Shown piece by piece: positions 1-8,840 of a stretch of DNA of 35,531 nucleotides. A program made the position numbers and the translations under genes. Position 1 is the stretch's first letter. Each line of letters begins with the position of its first letter. The DNA is taken from positions 1 to 35,531 of the forward strand of contig JBBDID010000020.1 of assembly GCA_040880585.1 (NCBI GenBank). Reading direction: 5' to 3'. Below the pieces are notes generated by a model. The model was not told the DNA's origin. It saw only the letters and a program-made list of their open reading frames with translations, and made no database searches. The stretch comes from Paracrocinitomix sp040880585. Lineage in GTDB: Bacteria; Bacteroidota; Bacteroidia; Flavobacteriales_D; Crocinitomicaceae.

Positions 1-55
1 TCTTCTCTCTTCTCTCTTCTCTCTTCTCTCTTCTCTCTTCTCTCTTCTCTCTTCT
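1..55. repeat. Heptamer tandem repeat at contig edge
   Basis: About seven perfect copies of TCTTCTC plus a partial copy, followed by a T-run. The array starts at base 1, so its true length is unknown. It lies about 80 bp ahead of the metallophosphoesterase gene. Its position at the very edge suggests that assembly stopped in a simple repeat, so I assign it no function. Confidence 0.8.
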
Positions 56-136
56 TTTTTTACTACTTTTATATGAAACCAACTACCGTGTATTCAGCTG
101 TGTAATTATGGGTGATTTTTTTCAACGAAAACAGCA

Positions 137-1231
137 ATGATCAGAATACTACTTTTTTCACTTATCATGTTGTGGGGCTACCTTTTAAATGCCCAACAAG
201 ATAGTATTGTTTATTCATTTCTCGTTGCGGGTCATACTTATGGGGAAGCCGGTGTAGATAATCCCGGCCTTCATCCGCCTTTTAAAGATAGGTTCGGATA
301 CATTCAAAACCGTGAGGAGATTCAATTTGGATTTTTTACGGGAGATATAGTTTCTGCCAACCCCACCGCTCAAGATTGGGATGAAGTGGATGATGATGTT
401 GATAGTCTTGGGATTCCTGTTTATTTTGTAGCCGGAAATCATGACATTGAAGACCGCCCCTTATATGAAAGCAGATATGGCTCCACATATTATCAATTCA
501 TAAAAGAAAAAGCCCTATTTATGGTTCTTGATGCTAACATTGATGGCTGGAGCATAAAAGGGGATCAATTAGAATTTCTAAAAACCACTTTAAAAGAGAA
601 GGCAGATTCAGTAGATCATATTTTTGTGTTTTTTCATCAGGTATTATGGACTACAGAAAGCTCTAAATATGCATACATTGGAATTAACTCAGCTGCCGGA
701 AAAATTGAACCCGTTAATTTTTGGGACACGATAATGCCCTTATTTCAATACTTACCTAAGCCCGTTTTTATGTTTGCGGGAGATCTGGGAGCCGGAGATT
801 GGAGTTCTGATGTTGCGTATGATCAATTTGGAAATATTTCATTTATAGCAAGTGGTATGGGAAGTGGGGAAGGCGATAATTTTATTGTTGTTAATGTAAT
901 GAGTAATGGAAGTATCGATTACGACTTAATTTGTTTAGACACTACAAACACCTTTTGTTTAGGTGATTTAATCGATTACAGAATTACAACTGAAGAAGAT
1001 GCAAAACGGATCTATCCTAACCCAACAAATGATTTTGTTAACATTGAAATTGAGCCGTGGGATTCAACCATAATTGAGATTGTAAGCATGCAAGGACAAT
1101 TAATGGAAACGCATTATTCAAATGGAAATTATTTCTACAAAATGGATGTTTCTCATCTTAAATCCGGCACTTATTTTCTTTATGTAAAATCCACTGATTC
1201 GTTTAGAATTGAGCGCCTTGTAAAATTGTAA
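137..1231 (+). CDS. Secreted metallophosphoesterase-like protein with T9SS sorting domain
   Basis: A 364-residue exported protein. Residues 1-19 form a signal peptide ending in NAQ. The middle resembles calcineurin-like metallophosphoesterases: a GD at 69-70, the hallmark GNHD at 100-103 and a single His (FFHQ) at 167. The usual first Asp-x-His is replaced by AGH (31-33), and the usual C-terminal GHxH is replaced by AGDLGAG (214-220). Several metal ligands of the classic family are therefore absent or changed, so the activity is uncertain. From about residue 290 there is a YPNP-type T9SS sorting domain of about 75 residues ending in RLVKL. This implies export through the outer membrane and surface attachment or release. 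It is transcribed towards the TonB receptor gene, with 72 bp between the two 3' ends. The substrate is unknown. Confidence 0.8.
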   Translation: MIRILLFSLIMLWGYLLNAQQDSIVYSFLVAGHTYGEAGVDNPGLHPPFKDRFGYIQNREEIQFGFFTGDIVSANPTAQDWDEVDDDVDSLGIPVYFVAGNHDIEDRPLYESRYGSTYYQFIKEKALFMVLDANIDGWSIKGDQLEFLKTTLKEKADSVDHIFVFFHQVLWTTESSKYAYIGINSAAGKIEPVNFWDTIMPLFQYLPKPVFMFAGDLGAGDWSSDVAYDQFGNISFIASGMGSGEGDNFIVVNVMSNGSIDYDLICLDTTNTFCLGDLIDYRITTEEDAKRIYPNPTNDFVNIEIEPWDSTIIEIVSMQGQLMETHYSNGNYFYKMDVSHLKSGTYFLYVKSTDSFRIERLVKL

Positions 1232-1303
1232 ATGCAAGGTAGACTCTTCACCCCTGATTGCATGGGTAGCTCTGAAAAAGGATGAGCAGGAAAAGGTGAC
1301 CAC

Positions 1304-3667
1304 TTAAAAATAAATTCTGTATTGAACAATTGGCAAAAATCCGGTTTGATAAGTATTTTGATAGGTACCGGTCTCAGGGTTGAATTCTTTGACAAAGATA
1401 TTTTTTCGATTGGTAATGTTTGCCAAATCTGCTGCCCACTCTTGCGTGATGTTTTTACCTACCATTTTAAAGGCAATCCTTAGGTTTCCTTTCATAAAAT
1501 CGCTGTATTGCGCAGCATTTGTGTTTGCAAAGTCTTGAATCACCATGCCATACTGAACACTCAAATCTTCTAAAACGGGGGTGTACCTCCGTCCCCCGTT
1601 CCAGGTAAATTTAGCATCTACCGTTAAAGAGTTTTTAAATTTGGCATCTTCCTTTTGTTGAAAGCGAAACTCATATCCGGCCAATGCGTTAAAGGTGAAA
1701 TTTCCGTTGAAGGCAGAATCGTATTGTTTTCCATCAGAAGCGGTGTATTTTGATTCAAAAAGAGAAGTGGTCAGGAGGAAATAAAAACCTTTGTCCAGAA
1801 ATTTTTCAAGGGTCAGTTCAATCCCGTAATTAGTGGCTGTTCCATCATTGTCTAAATAGTCAGGAATAAACGTATTAAAATCTGCCCCAAAATTAACGAT
1901 AGAAAAAGTAGAGGAGTCTAGGGTAACGGGGACGTCATATAAGTATTGGTAATACGCCTCTAATTTTGCCTGAATACCATACTTAAATCGGTGCTGATAT
2001 CCAAGTATTGCATGATGACTTTTAGTGAATCTCAGGTTTTCAGCCGGTTTAATTGTTTGACCGTTTTCTTCGACCTGCTTAAAGTAAATCTCAAGGGGTT
2101 GCATTTGACTGTGGAGACCATATCCGGCACTCAATCGGTCATTTTCACTGAGGTTCCAGGCTATCCCCAATCGAGGCTCAATAAAAGTTTCTTGATTTAA
2201 GGTCAAACTTTGTGCGTGAACCCCAAAATTAAAAGTCCAGTTCTCATTGGCGCGGTAGCGATATTGAGCGTAAGGCTGAAACAGAAAAGTGTTTCCGTCA
2301 AAATTTCTAAGTACCCGATATTGATTCATTGAAGATGACCAGGTAGAGTCATGTAATTGCAGCATATAAATATCTCCCCGAGCTCCCACCTTAAACATGT
2401 TTTTCGCATTGATCTTGTAATTGTAATACAAATGCGTGACGACTTTACTGATTAAAGAATTACTGTGATAGGTGAGGTAGGGGTTTTGTAAATTTGCATC
2501 TACGGTGTCATTGTCGATTTTGTTAAGGTTTCCCTGTAAGCCCACAGAGCCGTTTATGTAAGACTTATTGCCAATCCGCTGCCGGTGGGTTACACCAATC
2601 ATTCCAACTTGTGAATTGAAATACGTATTGCTGTTGTCTTGTGCAAATAAATCTGTACTATCTACATCTTCAATCAAAATCTGTATACTACTTAATCCTC
2701 CAATTCCGAAGACTTTAGTCAGACCTCTTTTTGAGGGGAAATTAAGATTGAATGAAGCATCCTGATAATTGGGCAAAGCGGTTGAGCCAAAGTTAATCCC
2801 CATTAATTGAAAAAGTTTTAAGGTAGAATAACGATAATTGACCAGGTAAGATGCACCTGTTTTTTTACTGATAGGTCCTTCTGCCATTATTTCTGCACCA
2901 TTAAGCCCTATTTGGAATAGAAATTCATGCTTTTCGTTGTTGCCGGTGCGCATATTCAGGTCAAAAACACCGGAAATTGCATTTCCATACTCAGCCGGAA
3001 AAGCACCGGTCATGAAATCTGAATTGGCCAGTACGTTATTGTTTAAGATAGAAACCGGTCCGCCGGTGGTGCCAAATCGGGCAAAATGATTGGGATTAGG
3101 GATGTCTACACCTTCCATTCTAAAAAGCACGCCGGTAGGAGAATTCCCCCTGATAACAATATCATTTCTTGAATCATCTGCCCCTTGAACACCTGCAAAG
3201 TTTTGTGCCATACGCGCCACATCATTAAAACTTCCGGCAAAACGGTTTGATTCTTCTACAGAAAATTGACGTACTGAAACTGTGGCCATCTTATTAATGG
3301 TTTCTCCTTTTTTACCATTAGCTTTCACTTCTACTTTATTCATCATCTTGACAGATTCTGTCAATTCTAAATTCAGGATGATCTCTTTGGAGCCTACATC
3401 AATATTGTTTAGCACCACAGGTTCATAGCCGACAGATGAAATAACGATCTGATGCCGCCCAACGGGAACCTGTTCAATCCTAAATACCCCGTTGAGATCT
3501 GAGATAGCGCCAATGACAGGGTCTGTATCAGTAACAACTATTTTTGCTCCGATTATCGGTTCAAAAGTTTGTTTATCCTTTAAGGTGCCACGAACCGTTT
3601 GAGTAAGATCCTGCGCCCTAAGCTGAAAAAGCAATAGTAAAAAGACAAAGGCAATGCTCCATTTCAT
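1304..3667 (-). CDS. TonB-dependent receptor with CarboxypepD-reg domain
   Basis: A 787-residue outer-membrane transporter. Residues 1-18 are a signal peptide (ends LRAQ). Residues about 24-110 form the CarboxypepD-reg-like beta domain common in Bacteroidota receptors (GTLKDKQTFEPIIGAKI, then DLNGVFRIEQVPVG). A plug domain follows at about 130-245 (RNDIVIRGNSPTGVLFRMEG), then a beta-barrel up to the terminal aromatic residue of QYRIYF. Length and order fit energy-dependent uptake receptors driven by TonB-ExbBD. No SusD partner lies beside it, so a polysaccharide-utilisation role is not supported; the ligand could be a metal complex, a peptide or something else. The start at 3667 is directly followed by a good signal peptide. 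It shares its direction with the deiminase gene upstream, but the 131-bp gap leaves co-transcription open. Confidence 0.9.
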   Translation of the reverse strand: MKWSIAFVFLLLLFQLRAQDLTQTVRGTLKDKQTFEPIIGAKIVVTDTDPVIGAISDLNGVFRIEQVPVGRHQIVISSVGYEPVVLNNIDVGSKEIILNLELTESVKMMNKVEVKANGKKGETINKMATVSVRQFSVEESNRFAGSFNDVARMAQNFAGVQGADDSRNDIVIRGNSPTGVLFRMEGVDIPNPNHFARFGTTGGPVSILNNNVLANSDFMTGAFPAEYGNAISGVFDLNMRTGNNEKHEFLFQIGLNGAEIMAEGPISKKTGASYLVNYRYSTLKLFQLMGINFGSTALPNYQDASFNLNFPSKRGLTKVFGIGGLSSIQILIEDVDSTDLFAQDNSNTYFNSQVGMIGVTHRQRIGNKSYINGSVGLQGNLNKIDNDTVDANLQNPYLTYHSNSLISKVVTHLYYNYKINAKNMFKVGARGDIYMLQLHDSTWSSSMNQYRVLRNFDGNTFLFQPYAQYRYRANENWTFNFGVHAQSLTLNQETFIEPRLGIAWNLSENDRLSAGYGLHSQMQPLEIYFKQVEENGQTIKPAENLRFTKSHHAILGYQHRFKYGIQAKLEAYYQYLYDVPVTLDSSTFSIVNFGADFNTFIPDYLDNDGTATNYGIELTLEKFLDKGFYFLLTTSLFESKYTASDGKQYDSAFNGNFTFNALAGYEFRFQQKEDAKFKNSLTVDAKFTWNGGRRYTPVLEDLSVQYGMVIQDFANTNAAQYSDFMKGNLRIAFKMVGKNITQEWAADLANITNRKNIFVKEFNPETGTYQNTYQTGFLPIVQYRIYF

Positions 3668-3798
3668 TTTCCCCGTTTATTTTTTCGTAAATTTAATTGA
3701 GTTAATGGGATGAGAAAAGAAATTAGTCAATTTAAAAACAAGAGAATAAGGTTCATTACATATCGCCCATACTTATTAAAGTAGAGAGACAGAAGTTC

Positions 3799-5586
3799 TT
3801 ACAAAACCATGAGTTTCTTCACCACTTTATAATCGTCTGATAGGATAATGACCTGATACATTCCGGCAGCATATTCAGTGGCATCCACAAAGTAGTTTTT
3901 GTCCCCTTGTGGAATTGGGCCGTCATGGACAACTTCAACCACATCTCCCAATAAGTTGGTGACAATAATACGTCCGTTCACAGCTTGTTTAGAATGGATG
4001 GGGATCACGGTTATTCCCGAAGCAGGGTTGGGGTAAATTTCTTTCATTTGAAGTGGGTTTTCTTCACCAATAGATGCACCACTTCCTGAACCAGTGTCTG
4101 CTACCTTGAACTTGTGGTAACCGTCAGGTGCACTCATAGGGTGCGTGACTTCTTTTCCGCCAACTGCCGTTCCCTGAATGTAATAATAGACCATTGTGCC
4201 GGGCGCTTGTGCCGGAATTAATCCCGACCAATCATCACCGGATGTATTGGTCATGCTCACCTCAGTGTAAGCGGCTGCTAAATCCGTTTTATAAAATAAG
4301 GATACAGCGGTAATTCCGTCTTTGTGTTTGACAAAAGCAGCTGCCTGATAGGGGTTAATGGTATCACTTGTGTTTTCAAGCTGTTTGTGTGAAATGTAGA
4401 TGGGGTCACTCACTCCAACAGTATGAGTAATACAGTGAATCGCCCCACCGGAAGCAATCAGGTTTTGTCCGCTATTATCCACATCAATAGATACAATATT
4501 GTATCCCGGTAAAATGCTGTCTAAAATCCCCAATGCAATGGTATCGTATTCAGGTCGATAAGTAGGTAAAAGCACGGTTTTATTGACAAAAGTTTGATTG
4601 GCATACGTTCGGTAATACGCATTTGGCGGAAAATTACCGGTAGCACTAGAGGGTTGAGGAATCCGATAAACCTTAAATGGAGTACCGAATTTTGTGGTAA
4701 AATTATCTAATACATATTGTAAGTTGGCTTCAATTTGAGGGCCGTCTGAAACACCATCCGGGTATTCTCCGATTAAGAGCGTTTCTTCATCCAGCAATTT
4801 CATGTGCATATCAATGTGATGAATATCGTCATAGGGAAGAACGGTCATTTTAATATAGGTGTTAATACCCACCCAGTCACTGTATAACTGATCAATTTCT
4901 GCTTCTGTATGATTGGGATAAGACAGCCCGTAATCGCCGGTTCCGTCATTTTCATCTGTAATCAAATGAGATGAAAAACCAATTTGATCACCATCTGACA
5001 TCCAGTTACCTCCGGTAGCCATAATATTATTGGGTGAATTGGTCATAGAATAAATGTCGATCCCCAAAAGTGCAGCATAAGCGTCAGGGATGACATCATC
5101 ATAAGGTCTTGGTCGATTGTAAATCCAATCAACCAGAAAAATACTGTCAACATAATTACTATAACAGGTATTGGCACCGTAATCCCTTATCCAAACCGAA
5201 TTAAAATCGATTTCAATATAGTCAATGTTTACATCCGGCACACCATTTCCACTGAGTACAGACTTAACCGTATTAGAATCTGAGCAATGAATAATGACCA
5301 GACACTCTTCTTGTGCGGCATCTACAATTTGAGAATGAATTGTATTGTAACTACCGGTCCAGGTAATAACCAAAGCTTGCACTTCTTCCCATTCAGCTGC
5401 GGCACGAATAGAAGAATAAGGTGGAGGGGTGGTTATTCCTCTATCGTTAAAAGTTTGCAGATAATCTTCCATGATTAGTTTTTCATGTTCGGTCATCCAC
5501 TTCGGTAAATCTTCTTGTTGAGAAAAGAGCGCATTTGACGATAAAAGAAGGACGGTGGTAATTACTAATTTTAATATATTTTTCAT
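3799..5586 (-). CDS. PPAD-like peptidylarginine/agmatine deiminase family protein with T9SS domain
   Basis: A guanidino-group hydrolase of the agmatine deiminase/Porphyromonas peptidylarginine deiminase (PPAD) fold. I prefer the ATG at 5586 because the signal peptide MKNILKLVITTVLLLSSNALFSQ starts there; an in-frame ATG exists at 5610. In numbering from 5610, visible catalytic residues are Trp140 and Asp143 in WIRDYG, His265 and Asp267 in HHID, Asn338 in TYANQTF and the nucleophile Cys393 in GGAIHCITH. An Arg-x-Arg pair (NRPRP, 166/168) lies where PPAD has the two arginines that bind the substrate C-terminus. Then come an Ig-like domain (about 425-505) and a T9SS sorting domain (IYPNPASG, about 525 onward). 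Export as a T9SS cargo favours protein or peptide citrullination over cytosolic agmatine use. PPAD's active-site Tyr appears to be Asp262, so specificity is open. Confidence 0.85.
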   Translation of the reverse strand: MKNILKLVITTVLLLSSNALFSQQEDLPKWMTEHEKLIMEDYLQTFNDRGITTPPPYSSIRAAAEWEEVQALVITWTGSYNTIHSQIVDAAQEECLVIIHCSDSNTVKSVLSGNGVPDVNIDYIEIDFNSVWIRDYGANTCYSNYVDSIFLVDWIYNRPRPYDDVIPDAYAALLGIDIYSMTNSPNNIMATGGNWMSDGDQIGFSSHLITDENDGTGDYGLSYPNHTEAEIDQLYSDWVGINTYIKMTVLPYDDIHHIDMHMKLLDEETLLIGEYPDGVSDGPQIEANLQYVLDNFTTKFGTPFKVYRIPQPSSATGNFPPNAYYRTYANQTFVNKTVLLPTYRPEYDTIALGILDSILPGYNIVSIDVDNSGQNLIASGGAIHCITHTVGVSDPIYISHKQLENTSDTINPYQAAAFVKHKDGITAVSLFYKTDLAAAYTEVSMTNTSGDDWSGLIPAQAPGTMVYYYIQGTAVGGKEVTHPMSAPDGYHKFKVADTGSGSGASIGEENPLQMKEIYPNPASGITVIPIHSKQAVNGRIIVTNLLGDVVEVVHDGPIPQGDKNYFVDATEYAAGMYQVIILSDDYKVVKKLMVL

Positions 5587-5672
5587 GAAAGGTCTCTTAA
5601 TGGCACACAAGATACAAAATCTAAATCAGATGGTTGGTTTTCAGAAGAATGAAAATAGGAAAAATTTTTTTG

Positions 5673-5680
5673 TATCTTTG
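5673..5680 (+). promoter_or_regulatory. Putative Bacteroidota -7 box (TATCTTTG)
   Basis: TATCTTTG matches the TAnnTTTG -7 consensus of the primary sigma factor in Bacteroidota exactly. No TTG at the usual spacing is evident. It lies about 100 bp before the start of the small exported protein at 5783. The implied leader holds two small stem-loops (5700-5720, and 5741-5766 with a T-run), so post-initiation control is possible but unproven. Confidence 0.4.
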
Positions 5681-5782
5681 ACTCCCCTTTAGGCTACCCT
5701 AGACTAATGTTTATCGTCTAAAAAGTCACGATTAACGAAAAAAAAGACTTACTCAGGTCTCTTTTTAAGAATCAAAACAAAG

Positions 5783-6283
5783 ATGAAGAAGTCGCTTATT
5801 GGCATGATATTATTGGGAATTATGGTTTTTAGCCGGGCATTCTTAATAAATGAGGGAGGAGAAGAAATGCCTTTATTTGTCAGGGAAAGTTCGAACTTAA
5901 CTGTACACCTTCATCATCACCAAATTCAATCATACGATTTTGAAACCAAGCCTTCTGCTTTTTTGAGGGAAGTGGCTGCTCGCCTTGATTTACCTGAAGT
6001 ACAACAAAGCAAACAAAGGGAGGTGCTTTCCATTTCTACCAAACAAGAATCAGAAATTTCGTTAAGTCCTTCCACTTTGATCGCTCACAATAGTGAAACA
6101 GAAATGGCGCATAGTGATGAGGTAATTCCTATGGATTATGTATCTGATACAGGATATGGACTTTGGAATTCCGGTCCCTCTGAGGCAGGTGAAGTGGAGC
6201 AAACTTCAGGAAGCGTACCCTTGGATCGGGGAAGCACCATATCTGATAACTTCAACCGATTATTTCCCCGTCGTTCATTTTAA
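5783..6283 (+). CDS. Hypothetical exported or membrane-anchored protein
   Basis: A 166-residue protein that I do not recognise. Residues 1-20 form a hydrophobic segment after MKK, so it is either secreted or N-terminally anchored. The rest is hydrophilic and low in structure-forming motifs: a His cluster (VHLHHH, about 41-46), many Ser/Glu/Gln residues and an Arg-rich end (FPRRSF). There is no lipobox Cys and no T9SS tail. It stands alone, divergent from the deiminase gene (196 bp between starts) and convergent with the small gene at 6314. It has its own -7-like box at 5673. Codon use looks ordinary for the window, so I believe it is a real but lineage-restricted gene. Confidence 0.6.
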   Translation: MKKSLIGMILLGIMVFSRAFLINEGGEEMPLFVRESSNLTVHLHHHQIQSYDFETKPSAFLREVAARLDLPEVQQSKQREVLSISTKQESEISLSPSTLIAHNSETEMAHSDEVIPMDYVSDTGYGLWNSGPSEAGEVEQTSGSVPLDRGSTISDNFNRLFPRRSF

Positions 6284-6313
6284 ATTTTTTGTATTACCCA
6301 ACTGATGAGTTCA

Positions 6314-6550
6314 CTATACATGAACAAATTCTGGCATGGTTTGGTAATGATCTTTTTCAAACACAAAATACTCTTCAAAACCGGGCTCCAATTGTGCCAG
6401 CACTTTAACAAATTGGTCGTAAGATTCGACTTCTAAAGCGCGGTAAGATTTGTTGTGCTGTACGGCTCCGGCCTTGTACATTTTCACCATATCCAAATCG
6501 TTTTTATTTCTCATGATATCAGATACGCGAATTTCTTTCCAAACAGACAT
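6314..6550 (-). CDS. Small hypothetical protein (78-81 aa)
   Basis: A small, soluble, mildly acidic protein with no signal peptide or membrane segment. It begins MSVWKEIRVSDIMRNK if the ATG at 6550 is used; an ATG three codons upstream at 6559 is the alternative. It ends in a Tyr/Phe/Glu-rich stretch (EEYFVFEKDHYQTMPEF). I do not recognise a family. The terminator of the upstream OmpA/lipoprotein unit (6637-6661) separates it from that transcript, so it probably has its own promoter in the A/T-rich stretch 6560-6630. Real coding is likely but not certain. Confidence 0.55.
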   Translation of the reverse strand: MSVWKEIRVSDIMRNKNDLDMVKMYKAGAVQHNKSYRALEVESYDQFVKVLAQLEPGFEEYFVFEKDHYQTMPEFVHV

Positions 6551-6629
6551 AATGTACAATTTTTGATTACAGCAGCAATTTACAGGCTAAAGCATTCTGC
6601 ACCAAAAAAATAACGATAGAATTGTTCAC

Positions 6630-6661
6630 AAAAAAATGTTACTATTCACAATTTAGTAACA
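6630..6661 (-). terminator. Intrinsic terminator of the OmpA-lipoprotein unit
   Basis: On the minus strand TGTTACTA pairs perfectly with TAGTAACA (8 bp, 9-nt loop) and is followed by seven T. It starts 7 bp after the stop codon of the lipoprotein gene at 6668. Confidence 0.8.
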
Positions 6662-6667
6662 CAGAGA

Positions 6668-7162
6668 TTAGAATGTCCTTACAGCACGGGCTTTGTAAGT
6701 ATCTGTTTTGAATACGGTAAAATCGATCCCTTTTGAAAAATTGAGAACATGCATTTTTTCAAAACTTCTGGTGGATTGGGAAGTCCAGTAACCGGTTTCT
6801 TCAAAATTTCCCAGATTAATCATGTGTAAATTCATGTACATTTTATAGGCTTCCCATAATTTGGGTAAGCGCCAATCAAAATACTTTTTACCATATTCAT
6901 CATGGTAACGTGGATCGTTGATCATTTCAAAACATTGGTGGTAGCTAGAGTTAATCATTTGATCTTCCAAGGCACAAACCAGACCATGTGTTCCTTCCTG
7001 ATTGACCAAGAAAACGATTCCCCCATGAGCAGTATCTCCAATTGCGTAAGTGTTCTCTTTGGGGTGTAAAAGCGATTCTAAATGAGTAGATTCTTTGGCT
7101 GAAGCGCAAGAAATTAAAACGGCTATGATGAATAAAATGGTAGTTATGCTGAGTGTTTTCAT
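6668..7162 (-). CDS. Lipoprotein with DUF1566/Lcl-C-like domain
   Basis: A 164-residue lipoprotein. The signal sequence MKTLSITTILFIIAVLIS ends at lipobox Cys19 (LISC), with Ala next. Residues about 40-164 follow the pattern of the DUF1566 (Legionella collagen-like C-terminal) domain: GDTAHGGIVFLVN near the start, WRLPKLWEAYKMYMN in the middle, GYWTSQSTRS and a terminal KARAVRTF. In that family the domain is usually exposed at the surface and thought to bind ligands. The start codon lies 1 nt after the stop of the PD40-OmpA gene, so the two are almost certainly co-translated. This suggests that the lipoprotein works with that peptidoglycan-anchored protein. The function is inferred from context only. 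Confidence 0.7.
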   Translation of the reverse strand: MKTLSITTILFIIAVLISCASAKESTHLESLLHPKENTYAIGDTAHGGIVFLVNQEGTHGLVCALEDQMINSSYHQCFEMINDPRYHDEYGKKYFDWRLPKLWEAYKMYMNLHMINLGNFEETGYWTSQSTRSFEKMHVLNFSKGIDFTVFKTDTYKARAVRTF

Positions 7163-7163
7163 G

Positions 7164-8747
7164 TTATTTAGAGTAATTAATAATCAGTTCAGCTCTTCTG
7201 TTTCGTTCGGCAGCGGGTTTGGATAATTCATCTGAAAGCAACTCACTTTCACCTTTAGAAGAGATGTTTATTTTTTCGACAGTAAGCCCTTTTTTTACTA
7301 AATATTCTTTCATGGATTTTGAGCGCCGTAATCCCAGTTGTTTATTATACTCACTATTTCCGTGAATATCTGTATGCCCCTCAATGGTAATGGTGTAATC
7401 TTTACTTTCTGATGCTAAGCGGATGATTTCATCCAACTGATCCCGGTCTGTCTGGTCTAATACAGACTCATCCCTTTCAAAATTAATTATGAGATGTTTT
7501 TCATGACTTTCAGAAGTGACCACTTCAGGGATGTTGATCACAATATCCAGGTGAATTTTAGCCACGCCGTCTTTTACTTTTACAGAAAATAAGGTGTCAA
7601 TATCCTCTTTTTTATCGTCCCTGATTCGGTAATCGGATAAGAGTTCAGAGGTGGAAAAAAGAAACTCACCACTGCTACCTGATGTTTTAGAGGTGGAAAT
7701 TTCTTTTGATCCTGCTGAGTTATCCAACGTCAAATGATATTCTAAGGGATTTCCATTTTGATCTTTTACGGTTCCGGAAATAAGGACGGTTATACCCGGT
7801 TTCATCCTTGGGTCTGCCTCTTTGGTATAAGCATAGTAAATATCACCTTCTCTTACGAAATAACTTTCCTCTCCATCTGCGGTAATAATAAATCCATAGT
7901 CATCTGAAGGGGTATTGAAAGGCTTACCAATATTAATGACTTCACCAAAGGTACCATCATCATTCATTACCGTTTTGTATACATCCAGACCGCCAAATCC
8001 ACTATAACCGTCTGATGCGAAATAAATGGTTTTTCCATCACCGGCAATAAAAACAGAGCGTTCATCACCAGAAGTACTAATAGGAAGCTTCTTCATGTAG
8101 CTCCATTGACCGTTCACTTTTTTGCTGATGTAAATATCCATGTTGCCGTCGTAATCTCTACCACAACACAGTAAAAATGTTTTGCCGTCAGGAGACATAG
8201 CTGCGCCATCCGTGGCATACGTATTACCGGCTTTTATGTATTCAGTAAGAATGAATTTATTGATTCCCCCACCCAGACCACGTGAATTGGTAAACTGTGT
8301 ACCTCTCAATTCTGCTTGATAATAAGGACCTCCTGTTACTTTCCAATTGTATTTCCAACTTTGAAAAACAACGTACTGTCCGTCTTGAGAAACCATAGGT
8401 TCATCTTCTCCCGACGAAGTGTTTACGGCCATCCCTAAACATGTTGGCTTTTGCCATTCACCACTATTTTTTTTACTGAACCAAATATCACCATCATAAC
8501 GTTCTCTACCTTTATAAGTGCCACTATAAGTAGACCAAATCTGCCCTCCGCGATCACTCATGAAGTAAATGTATTTACCATCCGGGGAAATAGAAAGATT
8601 AGTTTCTCTGGCGAAAGAGTTCAAGACGGAAATCTTCTCCACCTGAATTTTATCCTTATGGTCAAGAATAGTTGATTGTTGGGCATAACCAGCCGAAAAT
8701 ACAAATAGAAGCGCTATGACAAAAATAATCTTTTGCACGTTATTCAT
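7164..8747 (-). CDS. PorE-like PD40/CRD/OmpA protein
   Basis: A 527-residue periplasmic protein with a signal peptide (1-22, ends GYAQ). WD40-like PD40 repeats follow at about 48-300 (NLSISPDGKYIYFMSD, AAMSPDGKTFLLC, VFIAGDGKTIYFASDGYSG, FIITADGEESYFV). A carboxypeptidase-regulatory-like domain lies at about 320-375 (ISGTVKDQNGNPLEY). An OmpA C-terminal peptidoglycan-binding domain lies at about 420-527 (INFERDESVLDQTD, IEGHTDIHGNSEYN, ERNRRAELIINY). The order PD40-CRD-OmpA matches PorE of the type IX secretion system, but PorE's N-terminal TPR domain is absent. It could therefore be a T9SS-associated tether or a paralogue. It is translationally coupled (1 nt) to the DUF1566-like lipoprotein, and a terminator follows that gene. 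This is the first gene of a two-gene unit. Confidence 0.85.
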   Translation of the reverse strand: MNNVQKIIFVIALLFVFSAGYAQQSTILDHKDKIQVEKISVLNSFARETNLSISPDGKYIYFMSDRGGQIWSTYSGTYKGRERYDGDIWFSKKNSGEWQKPTCLGMAVNTSSGEDEPMVSQDGQYVVFQSWKYNWKVTGGPYYQAELRGTQFTNSRGLGGGINKFILTEYIKAGNTYATDGAAMSPDGKTFLLCCGRDYDGNMDIYISKKVNGQWSYMKKLPISTSGDERSVFIAGDGKTIYFASDGYSGFGGLDVYKTVMNDDGTFGEVINIGKPFNTPSDDYGFIITADGEESYFVREGDIYYAYTKEADPRMKPGITVLISGTVKDQNGNPLEYHLTLDNSAGSKEISTSKTSGSSGEFLFSTSELLSDYRIRDDKKEDIDTLFSVKVKDGVAKIHLDIVINIPEVVTSESHEKHLIINFERDESVLDQTDRDQLDEIIRLASESKDYTITIEGHTDIHGNSEYNKQLGLRRSKSMKEYLVKKGLTVEKINISSKGESELLSDELSKPAAERNRRAELIINYSK

Positions 8748-8840
8748 TAAAGCGATTACAGGGTATCAATTATTTAAAGTCCGAAATATACAAATATTTG
8801 GTCGCATTATTCATGCCAAAACTTATCAAAAATAGAATAG

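Noticed and set aside
1..55. Heptamer repeat as a phase-variation tract for the metallophosphoesterase gene
   Set aside because: It starts at base 1 of the contig, lies outside the reading frame and has no promoter elements around it; an assembly edge is the simpler reading.
1232..1303. ATGCAA/TTGCAT repeat between convergent genes as a terminator
   Set aside because: Six pairs around a 20-nt loop without a T-run on either strand is too weak.
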